A stretch of 64,000 nt of DNA, taken from contig NZ_CP014315.1 in the NCBI RefSeq assembly GCF_001557535.2, positions 62,001-126,000 of the forward strand, in the 5' to 3' direction. This document shows positions 35,530-45,071 of this stretch, piece after piece. This DNA comes from Burkholderia sp. PAMC 26561. GTDB taxonomy: Bacteria > Pseudomonadota > Gammaproteobacteria > Burkholderiales > Burkholderiaceae. The notes below the pieces were generated by a model, which was not told the origin of the DNA, made no database searches, and worked only from the letters and a program-made list of their open reading frames with translations. The translations under genes and the position numbers were made by a program. How positions within the stretch are numbered: the stretch's first letter is position 1; each line of letters opens with the position of its first letter.

Positions 35530-37332
35530 TCAAGACAAGTGATGCACTTCCTGCAAGCCGTAGACCGGCGTTTCAATGCCTTCCATCCGCGCCTTCAATT
35601 GCAGCGATAAATATTGCGAGTAATGCCGCGACTGATGCAGGTTGCCGCCATGGAACCACAGCGCATGCTGCTGCGTAGGCTTCCACATGTTGCGCTGCTC
35701 GCCTTCCCACGGCCCTGGATCCTTGGTCGTGGCCGATCCCAACCCCCATACCTTGCCGACCTTGTCCGCCACTTCGCGCGAGATCAGGTCCGCGGCCCGG
35801 CCGTTCATCGAGCCATAGCCGGTTGCGTAGACAATGAGATCCGCCTCGAGCTCGCTGCCGTCGCTCAGCACGACCGAATGCTCTTTCAACTCGACCACAT
35901 CAACGCCGCTCTTCAGCTTGATCTTGCCGTCCGCGACCAGGTCCGACGCACCCACATCAATGTAATAACCCGATCCGCGCCGCAGATACTTCATGAAGAG
36001 CCCCGACTCGTCGTCGCCGAAATCGAGCATGAAACCGCGCTTTTCCAGGCGGTCGTAGAATTCGGCATCGCGCTTCTTGATGGCGTCGTAGACCGGGATC
36101 TGGAACTCGTGCAGGATCTTGTACGGGATCGATGCAAAGGTCAGGTCGGCTTTCATCGTCGTCATGCCGGATGCCACCGCACGCTCGGAGTAGAGATCGC
36201 CAAGCGCGAGATCCATCAGCGAAGCGGACTTCACTATATGCGTGGACGAACGCTGCACCATGGTCACGTCAACGCCGGCTTCCCACAACGCCGCGCAGAT
36301 ATCGTGCGAAGAATTGTTCGCGCCGATCACAACCACCTTCTTCCCCGTGTACGCATCAGGCCCGGGATGTTGCGACGAATGATGCTGCTCGCCCTTGAAC
36401 ACGTCCATGCCCTTGAATTTGGGCACGTTCGCCTTGCCAGACATGCCTGTGGCAAGCACGAGTTGTTTTGGCCGCAGCCTCACCGCCTTGCCGTTGCGTT
36501 CGACTTCAACGATCCACTCGCCTGCGGCCTCGTCGTAACGCGCGGACTTGCACATCGTCGAGCCCCAGTAGTTCAGCTCCATCACCTTCGTGTACATCTC
36601 CAACCAGTCGCCGACTTTGTCCTTCGGCGAAAACACCGGCCAGTTGTCGGGAAACGGCAGGTACGGCATGTGGTCGTACCAGACCGGATCATGCAGGCAC
36701 AGTGATTTGTAGCGGGCACGCCATGCGTCACCGGGTTTCTCGTTCTTGTCCACAATGATGGTCGGCACACCAAGCTGTCGCATCCGCGCGCCGAGCGCAA
36801 TGCCGCCCTGCCCGCCGCCCACGATCAGGCAATACGGCTGCTTCTCGTAACCCAGCGCCTCTTGTTCCGCCGCGCGTTTTTCGGTCCAGCTCGTGCGGTC
36901 GATGCGCGCGCCGTGCTCGGCGCCCATCGGGCGCCTCTGGCCCTTGGGTTCCTCATGACCCTTGAGTTCGGTCATCGTGGTGAGCAGCGTCCAGATCAGT
37001 CCGTCCTTCACGCGGATGAAGCCCGTTCCCCGCGCGACGCCCGTCTCGAACGTGATCCAAGATTGCGTCACGCCATCGGATTCGGTCGCCGTTTCGTTTT
37101 CCGCAATCCGGAGCTTCGAGGGCTTGACCGCATTCAGTTGCGAATCGAGCATCGCTGCGATCTGTTCGCGGCCCTCCATTGTCTTGATGTTCCAGGTGAA
37201 CGCAACGAGATCGCGCCAGTAGCCCTCAGGCTGGAACAGCGCGGCGGCGGCTGTGGAATCGCCGCTTCTCAATGCGGCTTCGAACGACTCCAGCAACTGG
37301 GAGATGGTCTGGTTCGGATTGCTTTCAGGCAT
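35530..37332 (-). CDS. Flavin-containing monooxygenase with an N-terminal SnoaL/NTF2-like domain
   Basis: A 600-residue two-domain protein. Residues 1-130 form an NTF2/SnoaL-like cone fold (FEAALRSGDSTAAAALF, EGREQIAAML). Residues 165-600 are an FAD/NADPH monooxygenase with GGGQGG at 172-177 and a second nucleotide motif GANNSSHD where GxGxSG is usual; ATGYG near the end is the family's late motif. It should oxygenate a ketone, amine or sulfide using NADPH and O2. GGAGGAG precedes the ATG. It lies behind an AcoR-type regulator and close to an aldehyde dehydrogenase, so an alcohol/aldehyde/ketone pathway is likely. Confidence 0.88.
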   Translation of the reverse strand: MPESNPNQTISQLLESFEAALRSGDSTAAAALFQPEGYWRDLVAFTWNIKTMEGREQIAAMLDSQLNAVKPSKLRIAENETATESDGVTQSWITFETGVARGTGFIRVKDGLIWTLLTTMTELKGHEEPKGQRRPMGAEHGARIDRTSWTEKRAAEQEALGYEKQPYCLIVGGGQGGIALGARMRQLGVPTIIVDKNEKPGDAWRARYKSLCLHDPVWYDHMPYLPFPDNWPVFSPKDKVGDWLEMYTKVMELNYWGSTMCKSARYDEAAGEWIVEVERNGKAVRLRPKQLVLATGMSGKANVPKFKGMDVFKGEQHHSSQHPGPDAYTGKKVVVIGANNSSHDICAALWEAGVDVTMVQRSSTHIVKSASLMDLALGDLYSERAVASGMTTMKADLTFASIPYKILHEFQIPVYDAIKKRDAEFYDRLEKRGFMLDFGDDESGLFMKYLRRGSGYYIDVGASDLVADGKIKLKSGVDVVELKEHSVVLSDGSELEADLIVYATGYGSMNGRAADLISREVADKVGKVWGLGSATTKDPGPWEGEQRNMWKPTQQHALWFHGGNLHQSRHYSQYLSLQLKARMEGIETPVYGLQEVHHLS

Positions 37333-37416
37333 GGTCGCTCCTCCATGAGATACGGATCACTAAACATCGGTTAAGTCACGCGGGTTCTTTGCCCGCTGGA
37401 AAAGATGCTGCTTACG

Positions 37417-38547
37417 CTAACGCCGGTGAGGCGCCAGAATTCCCAGCTTCGCGATACGTCTGTAAAGCGTCGCCCGTGAAATGCCTAGGGTTTGCGCCGC
37501 GAGAACCGGGCGCCACTTGGCGGCGGTCATCGCAGCAATGATGCGGGTGCGCTCGACCGCTTCATCCTCCGACAGCGAAGGCTGCGGCGCTTCCTTGGTC
37601 TGCAGCTTCGGCGCGTTTCTCGCTGCGCGCGCAACGCGCGCATGCAACGGCGCGCCGGAGCCGATCAATCTGAATGAAATGAGGTCGCGTCCCGGTCTTG
37701 CATCGAGCAGACGTTCTGCGCGGATATCGAAGAGTTCAGAGACGTGACACGGCATTTGATTCAGTCCCGGCACGCACTCCTTCGCGCGCCGGTTAGCGGC
37801 GATCGCGAAACCGCGTGCATCGAACGCAATAAGAATTTCCGGCTGCGCCTCGACGTAATGGCGGTTTCGATGCGCGAGCAACACCCAGCATTGCGTGGTT
37901 GCGTCGAGGAAAAAACCGTCTTCGATCAGCAACGCGCTTTGGCGCACGATATGGTTCACGAGCCGCTGGCTCTCGCGCTCTTCCGGCGAACGCACGGCCG
38001 AGGCATCCAGCACGCCGATCAATTCGCCCTGCACGCCAAAGATAGGCGACGCGCTGCACGTAAGAGTGGTGAACGCCGCGCGAAAGTGATCGGTCTTGTG
38101 GACGGTGATCGCTTCGGCATCCAGCAGCACCGATGCAACGCCGCACGTGCCTTCTTCGCGTTCGGACCAGCATGAGCCGAGATACAACCCTGCGCGCTTG
38201 AACTCGTGACGCCGGTCGCGATCGACCCGGTAATCGATGGTCACGCCTTGCGCATCGGTCAGCATCACGCAATAGTCGGCTTCGCGAACGGTCTCGTGCA
38301 GACGCGACAGACATTGCCCCGATGCACGCAATACGGTTTCCTCGCGCTGCTGAACATCGCGCAATTCGGGTACGGTCAGGATGCGCGGCCCGACGGTCGC
38401 GCCGGGATCGAGATGATATTGCTCCAGAGACCTTCTATACGACGACGCCAGCCTGAGCGAATCGGCGTCCGTGCCGGCATTGAGCACGCGCCCTTCGATC
38501 ACGCTGCGCACGCGGTCGATATGTCTGGTCGGCGATACATACGGCAT
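37417..38547 (-). CDS. AcoR-type regulator with GAF and Fis domains but no AAA+ domain
   Basis: A 376-residue protein resembling the two ends of the full AcoR-like activator encoded next to it. The N-terminal part has a GAF sensor (CVMLTDAQGVTIDYR, YLGSCWSEREEGTCGVASVL), and the C-terminal Fis-type helix-turn-helix reads PVLAAQTLGISRATLYRRI. The central AAA+ domain and its GAFTGA loop, needed to open sigma-54 promoters, are absent. It may therefore act with sigma-70 or modulate the full-length neighbour. It is followed after 84 bases by the monooxygenase gene, its likely target. Confidence 0.85.
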   Translation of the reverse strand: MPYVSPTRHIDRVRSVIEGRVLNAGTDADSLRLASSYRRSLEQYHLDPGATVGPRILTVPELRDVQQREETVLRASGQCLSRLHETVREADYCVMLTDAQGVTIDYRVDRDRRHEFKRAGLYLGSCWSEREEGTCGVASVLLDAEAITVHKTDHFRAAFTTLTCSASPIFGVQGELIGVLDASAVRSPEERESQRLVNHIVRQSALLIEDGFFLDATTQCWVLLAHRNRHYVEAQPEILIAFDARGFAIAANRRAKECVPGLNQMPCHVSELFDIRAERLLDARPGRDLISFRLIGSGAPLHARVARAARNAPKLQTKEAPQPSLSEDEAVERTRIIAAMTAAKWRPVLAAQTLGISRATLYRRIAKLGILAPHRR

Positions 38548-38588
38548 GAAGGATCTCCGGCGGCTTCGGCTGTGCTCGAACGTTCACT

Positions 38589-38628
38589 GGAACATCAACG
38601 CATGATGACGTTTTAACATGCGTGTTCC
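38589..38628. promoter_or_regulatory. Bipartite inverted repeat before the short AcoR-type gene
   Basis: Left arm GGAACA plus CGCATG (38589-38594, 38599-38604) and right arm CATGCG plus TGTTCC (38617-38628) pair, with four extra bases bulged in the left arm. It lies about 40 bases before the regulator start and could be an autoregulatory site or leader hairpin. Confidence 0.45.
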
Positions 38629-38662
38629 GCGAGATCACACCGCAGTGCACCATCATCGAGAA

Positions 38663-38678
38663 TGAGACGTTTGTCTCA
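38663..38678. promoter_or_regulatory. Palindrome TGAGAC-GTTT-GTCTCA, candidate AcoR-family site
   Basis: A perfect dyad with six-base arms and a four-base spacer lies between the stop of the sigma-54 activator gene and the short regulator gene. A related half site CGAGACA stands near 40708, before the activator gene. Such dyads are typical upstream activating sites for this regulator class. Confidence 0.5.
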
Positions 38679-38689
38679 ATCGTCATGAT

Positions 38690-40642
38690 TCAACGTCTGC
38701 GCAATTCCCCGAGAGCCGCCATCTTCCGGTACAGCGTATTGCGCGAAATGCCCAGCATGCGCGCGGCCGCCGAGACGTTGCCGCCATGGGTATCGAGCGC
38801 AGCAGAGACAGCGGAAAGCGCCAGGTCATCCAGACGGCCGCTCTCTTTAGAATGCGCCTGCGACGCCGCGCCTTCCCGCTCGAAGAAATCTTCCGGGAGA
38901 TGGTCGCGAAGGATAGTGGTTTCGTCGTCATCGAGCATTGCGCAGGCGGTCCTGAGCACGTTCGCCAACTGACGGAAATTGCCCGGCCACGCATGCTGCG
39001 TGAATGCTTCAAGCACCTCCGGTGAAACCCTGGTGACGGGGCCGCCCGGACGTTCTGCCCGAAGGATCTTTTCGACTGTCACCGCGAGATCCGTGCGCAG
39101 TCGCAGCGGCGGCAACGTCACCAGCAAGCCGTTGATCCGGTAATATAGGTCCTCACGAAACTCGCCGCTGTTCACGCGCTCGCGCAAATTTCGATTGGTC
39201 GCGCAAATCAATGCGAAGTCGACCGGCACCGAGCGCGAACTGCCCAGCGGTGTCACCGTGCGTTCCTGCAGTACGCGCAGCAAACGGCTTTGCAACGCGA
39301 GCGGCATGTCGCCGATTTCATCGAGGAACAGCGTGCCGCCGTCGGCTTGCAGGATCTTGCCGCACGCGCCGCGTTTCGATGCGCCCGTGAACGCGCCCTC
39401 CTCGTAGCCGAACAATTCCGACTCGATCAGCGTATCGGGGATGGACGCACAATCCACCGCGACGAACGGTCCGTCGCATTGCGGCGAATCGCGATGCACC
39501 GCGCTCGCGAGAACCTCTTTCCCCGTCCCTGTTTCGCCGCCGATCAGGATCGGAATGTTCTTGCCGATAACCTTGCGCACGCGCTCGACCAGCGCGGCGA
39601 CCTGCGGGTCGCCGGTCATCAGGTAGCGCAGGCCGGAGAGCTTCGCCTGAGGCTCGGGTGTGCGTTTGCGAGCGGCGACATCGGTGATGTCAGTGGCGTC
39701 GGTTGTGAATGCCACTGACGTGGATCGCCTGAAGTCCACGCTTGCAAACACATTCACGCCGCTTGGCAGGCGCAACGACAGCAGCCGATCGCCCGGTGCC
39801 GACACGCCGGTGCGCATCAGATCGATCAACTCGCCACACGACACGTTGAGCAACGACGACAGGCTATGCGCCTTCAGCGATGCGAGCGGCAAACCGAATT
39901 GAAACTGCGCGCTGCGATTCGCTGAGAGAAAACGTCCATCGGCGCGAAAGGCGGCAATGCCCTCCATCAACGTGCCGATAAACTCGGGACGCCCGTGAAA
40001 ATGGACGCGCATGGCTTCGGGGAATGCACTGGTGAACAAGTGGTTTTCGATCATCTGCGCCGACATCTTGGCGAGCGCCATGGTGTGACGGCTGTGACCG
40101 CGGCAATCGCCGGAGACATCGAGTACGCCGAGCAACTCGCCGAAGGGGTCGAGTATCGGCACGCTGGAACAGGCGAGGAACTGATTGGCGCGCAGGTAAT
40201 GCTGGTCGCCCAGAATCATGGTGGCGTCGCCGGAGGCGATGGTGGTGCCCACTGCGTTGGTGCCCTGCTGCTGTTCGCTCCACAATGCGCCGGCCCGCAA
40301 TGCAACGCGATCCGCGCGCGCAAGGAAATCGTCGTCGCCGAGGGAATGGAGAATCAGCCCCTGCGAATCGGTCAGCACGACCATGCTGTGCGTATTCGCA
40401 ATTTGCCCGTATAGCGTTTCGATGACCGGCAGCGCGTGTGTGCACAGCGTGCGGTTCTGTTCGCGCTTGAGCAGCAGGTCGGGTTCACCGAGCACGCTGT
40501 AATCGGGACGCATCGTTTCCGAGAGCCCGTAACCGCGGGACCTTTCGTGAGATTGCCGGACGATGTCGAGTACTTCCATGCGGCCGGCTTGATCGCTCGC
40601 AAGCGTACCGGCACGGCCTAGAGAAACCGGGGTCATAACCAT
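38690..40642 (-). CDS. Sigma-54-dependent activator, AcoR family (GAF, AAA+, Fis)
   Basis: A 650-residue enhancer-binding protein. The N-terminal GAF domain (MVVLTDSQGLILHSLGD; SEQQQGTNAVGTTIA) senses a small molecule. The AAA+ domain has Walker A GETGTGKE, the sigma-54 contact loop GAFTGA, and Walker B GGTLFLDEIGD. The C-terminal Fis HTH is NVSAAARMLGISRNTLYRK. AGGAG stands 3 bases before ATG 40642 and 9 before the in-frame ATG 40636, so either may be used. It lies behind DUF779 and the aldehyde dehydrogenase gene, before which a sigma-54 promoter is visible at 42807-42821, making that operon its target. Confidence 0.92.
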   Translation of the reverse strand: MVMTPVSLGRAGTLASDQAGRMEVLDIVRQSHERSRGYGLSETMRPDYSVLGEPDLLLKREQNRTLCTHALPVIETLYGQIANTHSMVVLTDSQGLILHSLGDDDFLARADRVALRAGALWSEQQQGTNAVGTTIASGDATMILGDQHYLRANQFLACSSVPILDPFGELLGVLDVSGDCRGHSRHTMALAKMSAQMIENHLFTSAFPEAMRVHFHGRPEFIGTLMEGIAAFRADGRFLSANRSAQFQFGLPLASLKAHSLSSLLNVSCGELIDLMRTGVSAPGDRLLSLRLPSGVNVFASVDFRRSTSVAFTTDATDITDVAARKRTPEPQAKLSGLRYLMTGDPQVAALVERVRKVIGKNIPILIGGETGTGKEVLASAVHRDSPQCDGPFVAVDCASIPDTLIESELFGYEEGAFTGASKRGACGKILQADGGTLFLDEIGDMPLALQSRLLRVLQERTVTPLGSSRSVPVDFALICATNRNLRERVNSGEFREDLYYRINGLLVTLPPLRLRTDLAVTVEKILRAERPGGPVTRVSPEVLEAFTQHAWPGNFRQLANVLRTACAMLDDDETTILRDHLPEDFFEREGAASQAHSKESGRLDDLALSAVSAALDTHGGNVSAAARMLGISRNTLYRKMAALGELRRR

Positions 40643-40743
40643 TGTCTCCTCCGCCAGCATTCGCGGATGGAGTCGATGCTAAGCTCCGGCCGTCGCGTGG
40701 TCGATCGAGACAATGTACCACTAGAAACGGCGTCTTTTCAGCT

Positions 40744-41136
40744 TCAACCTGTTACATGCTCGACCGGATGTCCGTCGAGCCATGCAGATTCTTTGTCGTC
40801 GAATAGGCGCGAACGGGTGAGAAAACGCAGACCGCTCGGGCGTTCCAGCGAAAACATGCCGCCGTTACCCGGCACGCAATCGATGATCAGTTGCGTATGC
40901 TGCCAGTATTCGAATTGCGAATCGCTCATGTAGAAAGGCACGCCGGCAATCTCGCCAAGTTTGACGTCGGACGAACCGACCATGAATTCAGCAACCGGAA
41001 AGCACATGGGCGCGCTTCCGTCACAACATCCGCCAGATTGGTGAAACAGTATTTGCCCGTGTTCCGCCTTCAGCTTTTCGATTAACTCGATTGCCGCGGG
41101 CGTGACTATCACGCGCGAAACTTCGTCTTGGCTCAT
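40744..41136 (-). CDS. DUF779 family protein, aldehyde-dehydrogenase-associated
   Basis: A 130-residue protein with the conserved HQSGGCCDGSAPMCF cluster, whose cysteines may bind a metal, and a C-terminal FLTRSRLF. DUF779 genes nearly always accompany acetaldehyde dehydrogenases of the AcoD/ExaC type, as here. Function is unknown, possibly an accessory or metallochaperone. I prefer ATG 41136 with GGAAA upstream; an in-frame GTG at 41148 is possible. Confidence 0.85.
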   Translation of the reverse strand: MSQDEVSRVIVTPAAIELIEKLKAEHGQILFHQSGGCCDGSAPMCFPVAEFMVGSSDVKLGEIAGVPFYMSDSQFEYWQHTQLIIDCVPGNGGMFSLERPSGLRFLTRSRLFDDKESAWLDGHPVEHVTG

Positions 41137-41213
41137 CAGGGTTTCCACTTAAAGTGTCGGGGAGCGGGCCGCATTGCGTTTGCATGTGCGGCCCGCCATT
41201 CAGGCTACCCGCT

Positions 41214-42734
41214 TTAGAAGAAGCCGAGCGGTTTGTCGCTGTAACTTACCAGCAGGTTTTTCGTCTGCTGATAGTGGTCGAGCATCATCTTGTGATTTTC
41301 CCGGCCAATGCCAGATTGCTTGTAACCACCGAACGCCGCGTGCGCCGGGTATGCGTGATAGCAATTCGTCCATACGCGGCCGGCCTGGATGTCACGGCCG
41401 AATCGGTAAGCCCGCGTACCATCGCGTGTCCACACGCCTGCACCAAGACCATAGAGCGTGTCGTTGGCAATTTCGAGCGCTTGCGCTTCATCCTTGAAAG
41501 TCGTGACCGACACCACCGGTCCGAAGATTTCCTCCTGGAAGATGCGCATCTTGTTGTGGCCTTTGAACACGGTCGGCTTGATGTAATAACCGTTCTTCAA
41601 TTCGCCATCCAGCGTATTGCGCTCGCCACCGATCAGGCATTCCGCGCCTTCCTGCTTGCCCAGATCGATATACGACAGAATCTTTTCCAGTTGCTCTTGC
41701 GAGGCTTGCGCGCCGATCATCGTGCTGGCATTGAGCGGATGGCCCTGGCTGATTGCGGCCACGCGCTTGAGCGCACGTTCGATGAACTTGTCGTAGATGC
41801 TCTCTTCAATCAGCACACGCGACGGACACGTACACACTTCGCCCTGATTCAGCGCGAACATGGCGAAGCCTTCGAGCGCCTTGTCGAAGAAGCTGTCGTC
41901 CGCGTTCATCACGTCGGCGAAGAAGATGTTCGGGCTCTTGCCACCGAGTTCGAGCGTCACTGGAATCAGGTTCTGGCTCGCGTACTGCATGATCAGGCGG
42001 CCGGTCGTGGTTTCGCCGGTGAATGCGATTTTCGAAATGCGTTTGTTCGATGCCAGCGGCTTGCCCGCTTCGAGCCCGAAGCCGTTGACCACGTTCAGCA
42101 CGCCGGCCGGCAGCAAGTCTTCGATCAGTTCGAGGAACACGAGGATCGATGCCGGCGTTTGTTCTGCCGGTTTCAGGACCACGCAATTGCCGGCGGCAAG
42201 CGCGGGCGCAAGCTTCCATACCGCCATCAGGATCGGGAAATTCCACGGAATGATTTGCCCGACCACACCTAGGGGTTCGTGGAAGTGATAGGCAACCGTG
42301 TCGTTATCGATTTGAGAAATCGAGCCTTCCTGCGCACGCACGGCGCCGGCGAAATAGCGGAAGTGATCGATTGCAAGCGGGATATCCGCGGCCATGGTTT
42401 CGCGTAGCGGCTTGCCGTTGTCGATTGTTTCGGCCACCGCGATGCGCGTCAGATTCGCTTCCATACGGTCGGCGATCTTGTTCAGGATGTTCGCGCGCTC
42501 GGTGGGCGAAGTCTTGCCCCACGCAGTCTTGGCCTTGTGCGCTGCATCAAGCGCGAGTTCGATGTCGGCTTCGCGCGAGCGCGGAATGGACGTGAACGCT
42601 TCGCCTGTGATCGGCGAAATATTGTCGAAGTATTCACCGCCTACGGGCTTGACCCATTGTCCACCGATGAAGTTGCCATACTGCTTTTTGTACGGGAAGT
42701 CGGTGTTCAGGAACTGCATCTCAGCGTGATTCAT
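41214..42734 (-). CDS. Aldehyde dehydrogenase, AcoD/ExaC type
   Basis: A 506-residue NAD-dependent aldehyde dehydrogenase. Motifs are [20 protein letters not shown], the LELGGKSP glutamate loop, and the catalytic cysteine in [11 protein letters not shown]. The sequence and the DUF779/AcoR neighbourhood match acetaldehyde dehydrogenases that oxidise acetaldehyde or other short aldehydes to the acid. The start ATG 42734 begins [10 protein letters not shown], typical of the group; the longer frame runs into the promoter. A sigma-54 promoter at 42807-42821 would drive it with the AcoR-like activator. Confidence 0.93.
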   Translation of the reverse strand: MNHAEMQFLNTDFPYKKQYGNFIGGQWVKPVGGEYFDNISPITGEAFTSIPRSREADIELALDAAHKAKTAWGKTSPTERANILNKIADRMEANLTRIAVAETIDNGKPLRETMAADIPLAIDHFRYFAGAVRAQEGSISQIDNDTVAYHFHEPLGVVGQIIPWNFPILMAVWKLAPALAAGNCVVLKPAEQTPASILVFLELIEDLLPAGVLNVVNGFGLEAGKPLASNKRISKIAFTGETTTGRLIMQYASQNLIPVTLELGGKSPNIFFADVMNADDSFFDKALEGFAMFALNQGEVCTCPSRVLIEESIYDKFIERALKRVAAISQGHPLNASTMIGAQASQEQLEKILSYIDLGKQEGAECLIGGERNTLDGELKNGYYIKPTVFKGHNKMRIFQEEIFGPVVSVTTFKDEAQALEIANDTLYGLGAGVWTRDGTRAYRFGRDIQAGRVWTNCYHAYPAHAAFGGYKQSGIGRENHKMMLDHYQQTKNLLVSYSDKPLGFF

Positions 42735-42806
42735 GTGCGTGCTCCTCGCATGTCGGTGAGTGTGACCGTCACGGCGAACATTCCCGTGACCGGTGGGAAA
42801 CTGCAC

Positions 42807-42821
42807 GCGAGATGCGTGCCA
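42807..42821 (-). promoter_or_regulatory. Sigma-54 promoter (TGGCACG-N4-TCGC) for the aldehyde dehydrogenase
   Basis: On the minus strand the sequence TGGCACGCATCTCGC has the invariant GG and GC exactly 10 bases apart and matches TGGCACGN4TTGC except one base. It lies about 75 bases before the dehydrogenase start. A dyad TCCG-TTT-CGGA at 42878-42888, about 60 bases further upstream, is a candidate activator site. Confidence 0.7.
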
Positions 42822-42935
42822 ACTTCCGCATGCCCGACCGGCAAAGAGCGAGTGCAAATCCGGCATAGTTCCATTGCTCCGTTTCGGAACACCTGCACCG
42901 GCACACTGTCATTCAACAGAACACATTTATATAAA

Positions 42936-44300
42936 TTAGTTCGATGGCCCTCGTCTGTCGTGATTGCTCACATTAAAGACGCGGCTTGTCAGCGTGTCGA
43001 GCATACGGAAGAAACCATCGGCGGCGTAGCCGGCAAGGAACGCGAGGCCCGATGCGGTCAGCGTCAACACGCCCGCACCCGCGCTCACCTGCGTCGCAAC
43101 CGATGACGGACTGAAGAACAATCCAACGGCGACGCCCGCCATCAAACCCAACGGTACGCGCATCAGCGCAAGTGTTTCGTCCCTTGGAGCAAGGAGGTTA
43201 CCGGTGATCTTGTTGCCAATATCGCGCAGCAGCGAAGCAATGGTGCCGACCAAAGCAAAGAGGATTGGAAGGACATAACTCGCGTACGCGGACAACACCA
43301 GCGTGATCGACTGGATGGCCTCCTGCGGCGCTTTTGGTTCTTCGTCGCGCAACGCGCCCGTGCGTGTTCCGGTCGTCCATTCGCCCCGTCCGAACGCGGT
43401 CGGAAACATCCACATGAGGACCTTGGAAGGAAAGCTGTTGGCGAAAGTCGCCGCGTCGGCGATCGACATGTCGTAGCGCGCCTGCATATACGACCACTCG
43501 TTGCATAGCAGGCGGACCGTATTCGTCTGGTCTTCGATGCTCGACGCATCACATCGCTCGGGCACAGTCTTGCGGTTCGCGATGACTCTCTGATCGGCGG
43601 GGCTGGCCGCGTTTTCCTTGTCGACTTCTGCATAGATTTTCTGCGTAATATCGGTTGCAGCCCTTCCGTCTGTTTCAAAACGCGCGGTGATCTGCACGCC
43701 GTACGTGACAAGCCATAAGAGCACGGCGGCGAAGATCGTCACGCATACGCCAATGACCGTATTGGACTTGTGGATCCATCGGAACCGGCGTGCGCTGCCG
43801 ATTAGCCCCGGATAAGCCTCGCGCGCCACCGACGCACGGGTCTGCGCTTCCCGGTCGGGATCGTGCGCACCCTGAATGGGGCGTTGCTCTTCAACGAAGA
43901 TATAGGTGTAGGCGATGCTCAACCCCGTCGCCGGATACGCAAGACTGTTCAACCGGTCTTTCACGTAAAACAGCAAGGTGGCGTCGTAAGCCTTGTCGGT
44001 TGAAGGCGGTGTCGGCGGATAGCGCAGCTTGCACACCCACTTGATGGTTTCGAACGCATCGAGCGTGGTGTCATGCTTTCCGCAACAGGCGGGTTTCTCT
44101 TCCGTTGGGGGCGCGACGTCCGTGGCGCTCCTGGCGCCCGAGGGTGGTAGTGGAACCTTGCCGTCGAGGTCCCAAATGTGCGCGTTCGGCCGGCCCGATA
44201 TGAAGTCGAGCAGCAGGTGCACTTCGTTCAGTTCGCGGCGGAAGATGAGTTCGTCGAATGTGCCGGGATGGTGATGGTTGTTCTGGTCCGATGGCGCCAT
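42936..44300 (-). CDS. Multi-spanning membrane protein of unknown function
   Basis: A 454-residue protein I do not recognise. Residues 1-175 are soluble and polar, with a His-rich start (NNHHHPG) and two Cys (PACCG). A helix follows at about 178-203, then a loop of about 115 residues with two further cysteines that could lie outside, and three more hydrophobic helices towards the C-terminus (LVLSAYASYVLPILFALVG, MRVPLGLMAGVAVGLFF, AGVLTLTASGLAFLAGYA). GAGGTAA precedes the ATG. It is divergent from the lysozyme/membrane/DUF2235 genes; the 209-base gap carries both promoters, so the four genes may form one system. Confidence 0.7.
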   Translation of the reverse strand: MAPSDQNNHHHPGTFDELIFRRELNEVHLLLDFISGRPNAHIWDLDGKVPLPPSGARSATDVAPPTEEKPACCGKHDTTLDAFETIKWVCKLRYPPTPPSTDKAYDATLLFYVKDRLNSLAYPATGLSIAYTYIFVEEQRPIQGAHDPDREAQTRASVAREAYPGLIGSARRFRWIHKSNTVIGVCVTIFAAVLLWLVTYGVQITARFETDGRAATDITQKIYAEVDKENAASPADQRVIANRKTVPERCDASSIEDQTNTVRLLCNEWSYMQARYDMSIADAATFANSFPSKVLMWMFPTAFGRGEWTTGTRTGALRDEEPKAPQEAIQSITLVLSAYASYVLPILFALVGTIASLLRDIGNKITGNLLAPRDETLALMRVPLGLMAGVAVGLFFSPSSVATQVSAGAGVLTLTASGLAFLAGYAADGFFRMLDTLTSRVFNVSNHDRRGPSN

Positions 44301-44509
44301 CGATTACCTCGATTGTTTTAAGGTGCATCCAGAAGACGATTTAAACGGTCTGCGATTTAAGACGCAGGCTGTAAATGCAACACGTTGTGTGGTCCGGCCC
44401 ACGCAGGTTCGTTTCCAAAACAAGTTCACTCGTTCGTTCTTCGTATGGCGCGTCAAGGCGCCTGCATGCCCCGCGCAAGGCCATTTGGCAAGCGTCCAAG
44501 GAGAACGTC

Positions 44510-45058
44510 ATGACCCCTCGCCCCGTATGCAATGCCGCTGTCAACCTGGTGAAGCAATATGAAGGCATCCCGGGATTCGGCGATAGCACGGGGACCATCC
44601 GACCTTATCTCGATCCGGTAGGTATCTGGACCATTGGCTGGGGACACGCCATCTCAAGCGGAGGCCACTTCCTGCGCGGCAACGCCTCGCTCGCCCAGGT
44701 CAAGGCGCTGTACCCCGCGGGCATTACTGTCGCGCAAGCAGAAACGCTGCTGCAAGGCGATCTCATGCAGGCGGGGGCCGGCGTGCTGGCATTGGTGACC
44801 ATTGCGCTCAATGACAACCAGTACGGCGCGCTGACCAGCTTCGCGTTCAACCTCGGCATCGCAAATCTTCGATCGTCCACGCTGCTGACCCTGCTCAACG
44901 CCGGGAATTTCACGGGCGCCGCAGACCAGTTTCTTCGCTGGTGTCACGCAAACGGGCAGGCGTTGCCGGGCCTGCTAAAACGCAGGAATGCGGAGCGCAG
45001 CTTGTTCCTCGAGCGGGTTTCGTTGCCGCTTAATGCCGTTGCCGAGCACGCAGACTGA
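44510..45058 (+). CDS. Phage-type lysozyme (GH24 muramidase)
   Basis: A 182-residue GH24 lysozyme. The catalytic Glu18 lies in VKQYEGIPGF, Asp35 in RPYLDP and Thr41 in IWTIGWGHAI, with the D-5-T spacing of the family and a longer loop than T4 lysozyme between Glu and Asp. NQYGALTSFAFNLG and LLKRRNAER are also family marks. It cleaves peptidoglycan N-acetylmuramyl bonds. No signal peptide is present, so it needs a holin or a secretion route. CAAGGAGA precedes ATG 44510. It is not part of a prophage here: the next genes are a membrane protein and a lipase-like hydrolase. Confidence 0.88.
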   Translation: MTPRPVCNAAVNLVKQYEGIPGFGDSTGTIRPYLDPVGIWTIGWGHAISSGGHFLRGNASLAQVKALYPAGITVAQAETLLQGDLMQAGAGVLALVTIALNDNQYGALTSFAFNLGIANLRSSTLLTLLNAGNFTGAADQFLRWCHANGQALPGLLKRRNAERSLFLERVSLPLNAVAEHAD

Positions 45059-45071
45059 TTCGGGAGGGCAT

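Noticed and set aside
37380..37396. Five-base GCGGG/CCCGC hairpin between the short regulator and the monooxygenase
   Set aside because: The stem is short and no T-tract follows on the transcribed strand; not convincing as a terminator.
44375..45058. The lysozyme as a prophage remnant
   Set aside because: No integrase, terminase, capsid, tail or holin-like gene and no att repeats surround it; its operon partners are not phage genes that I recognise.
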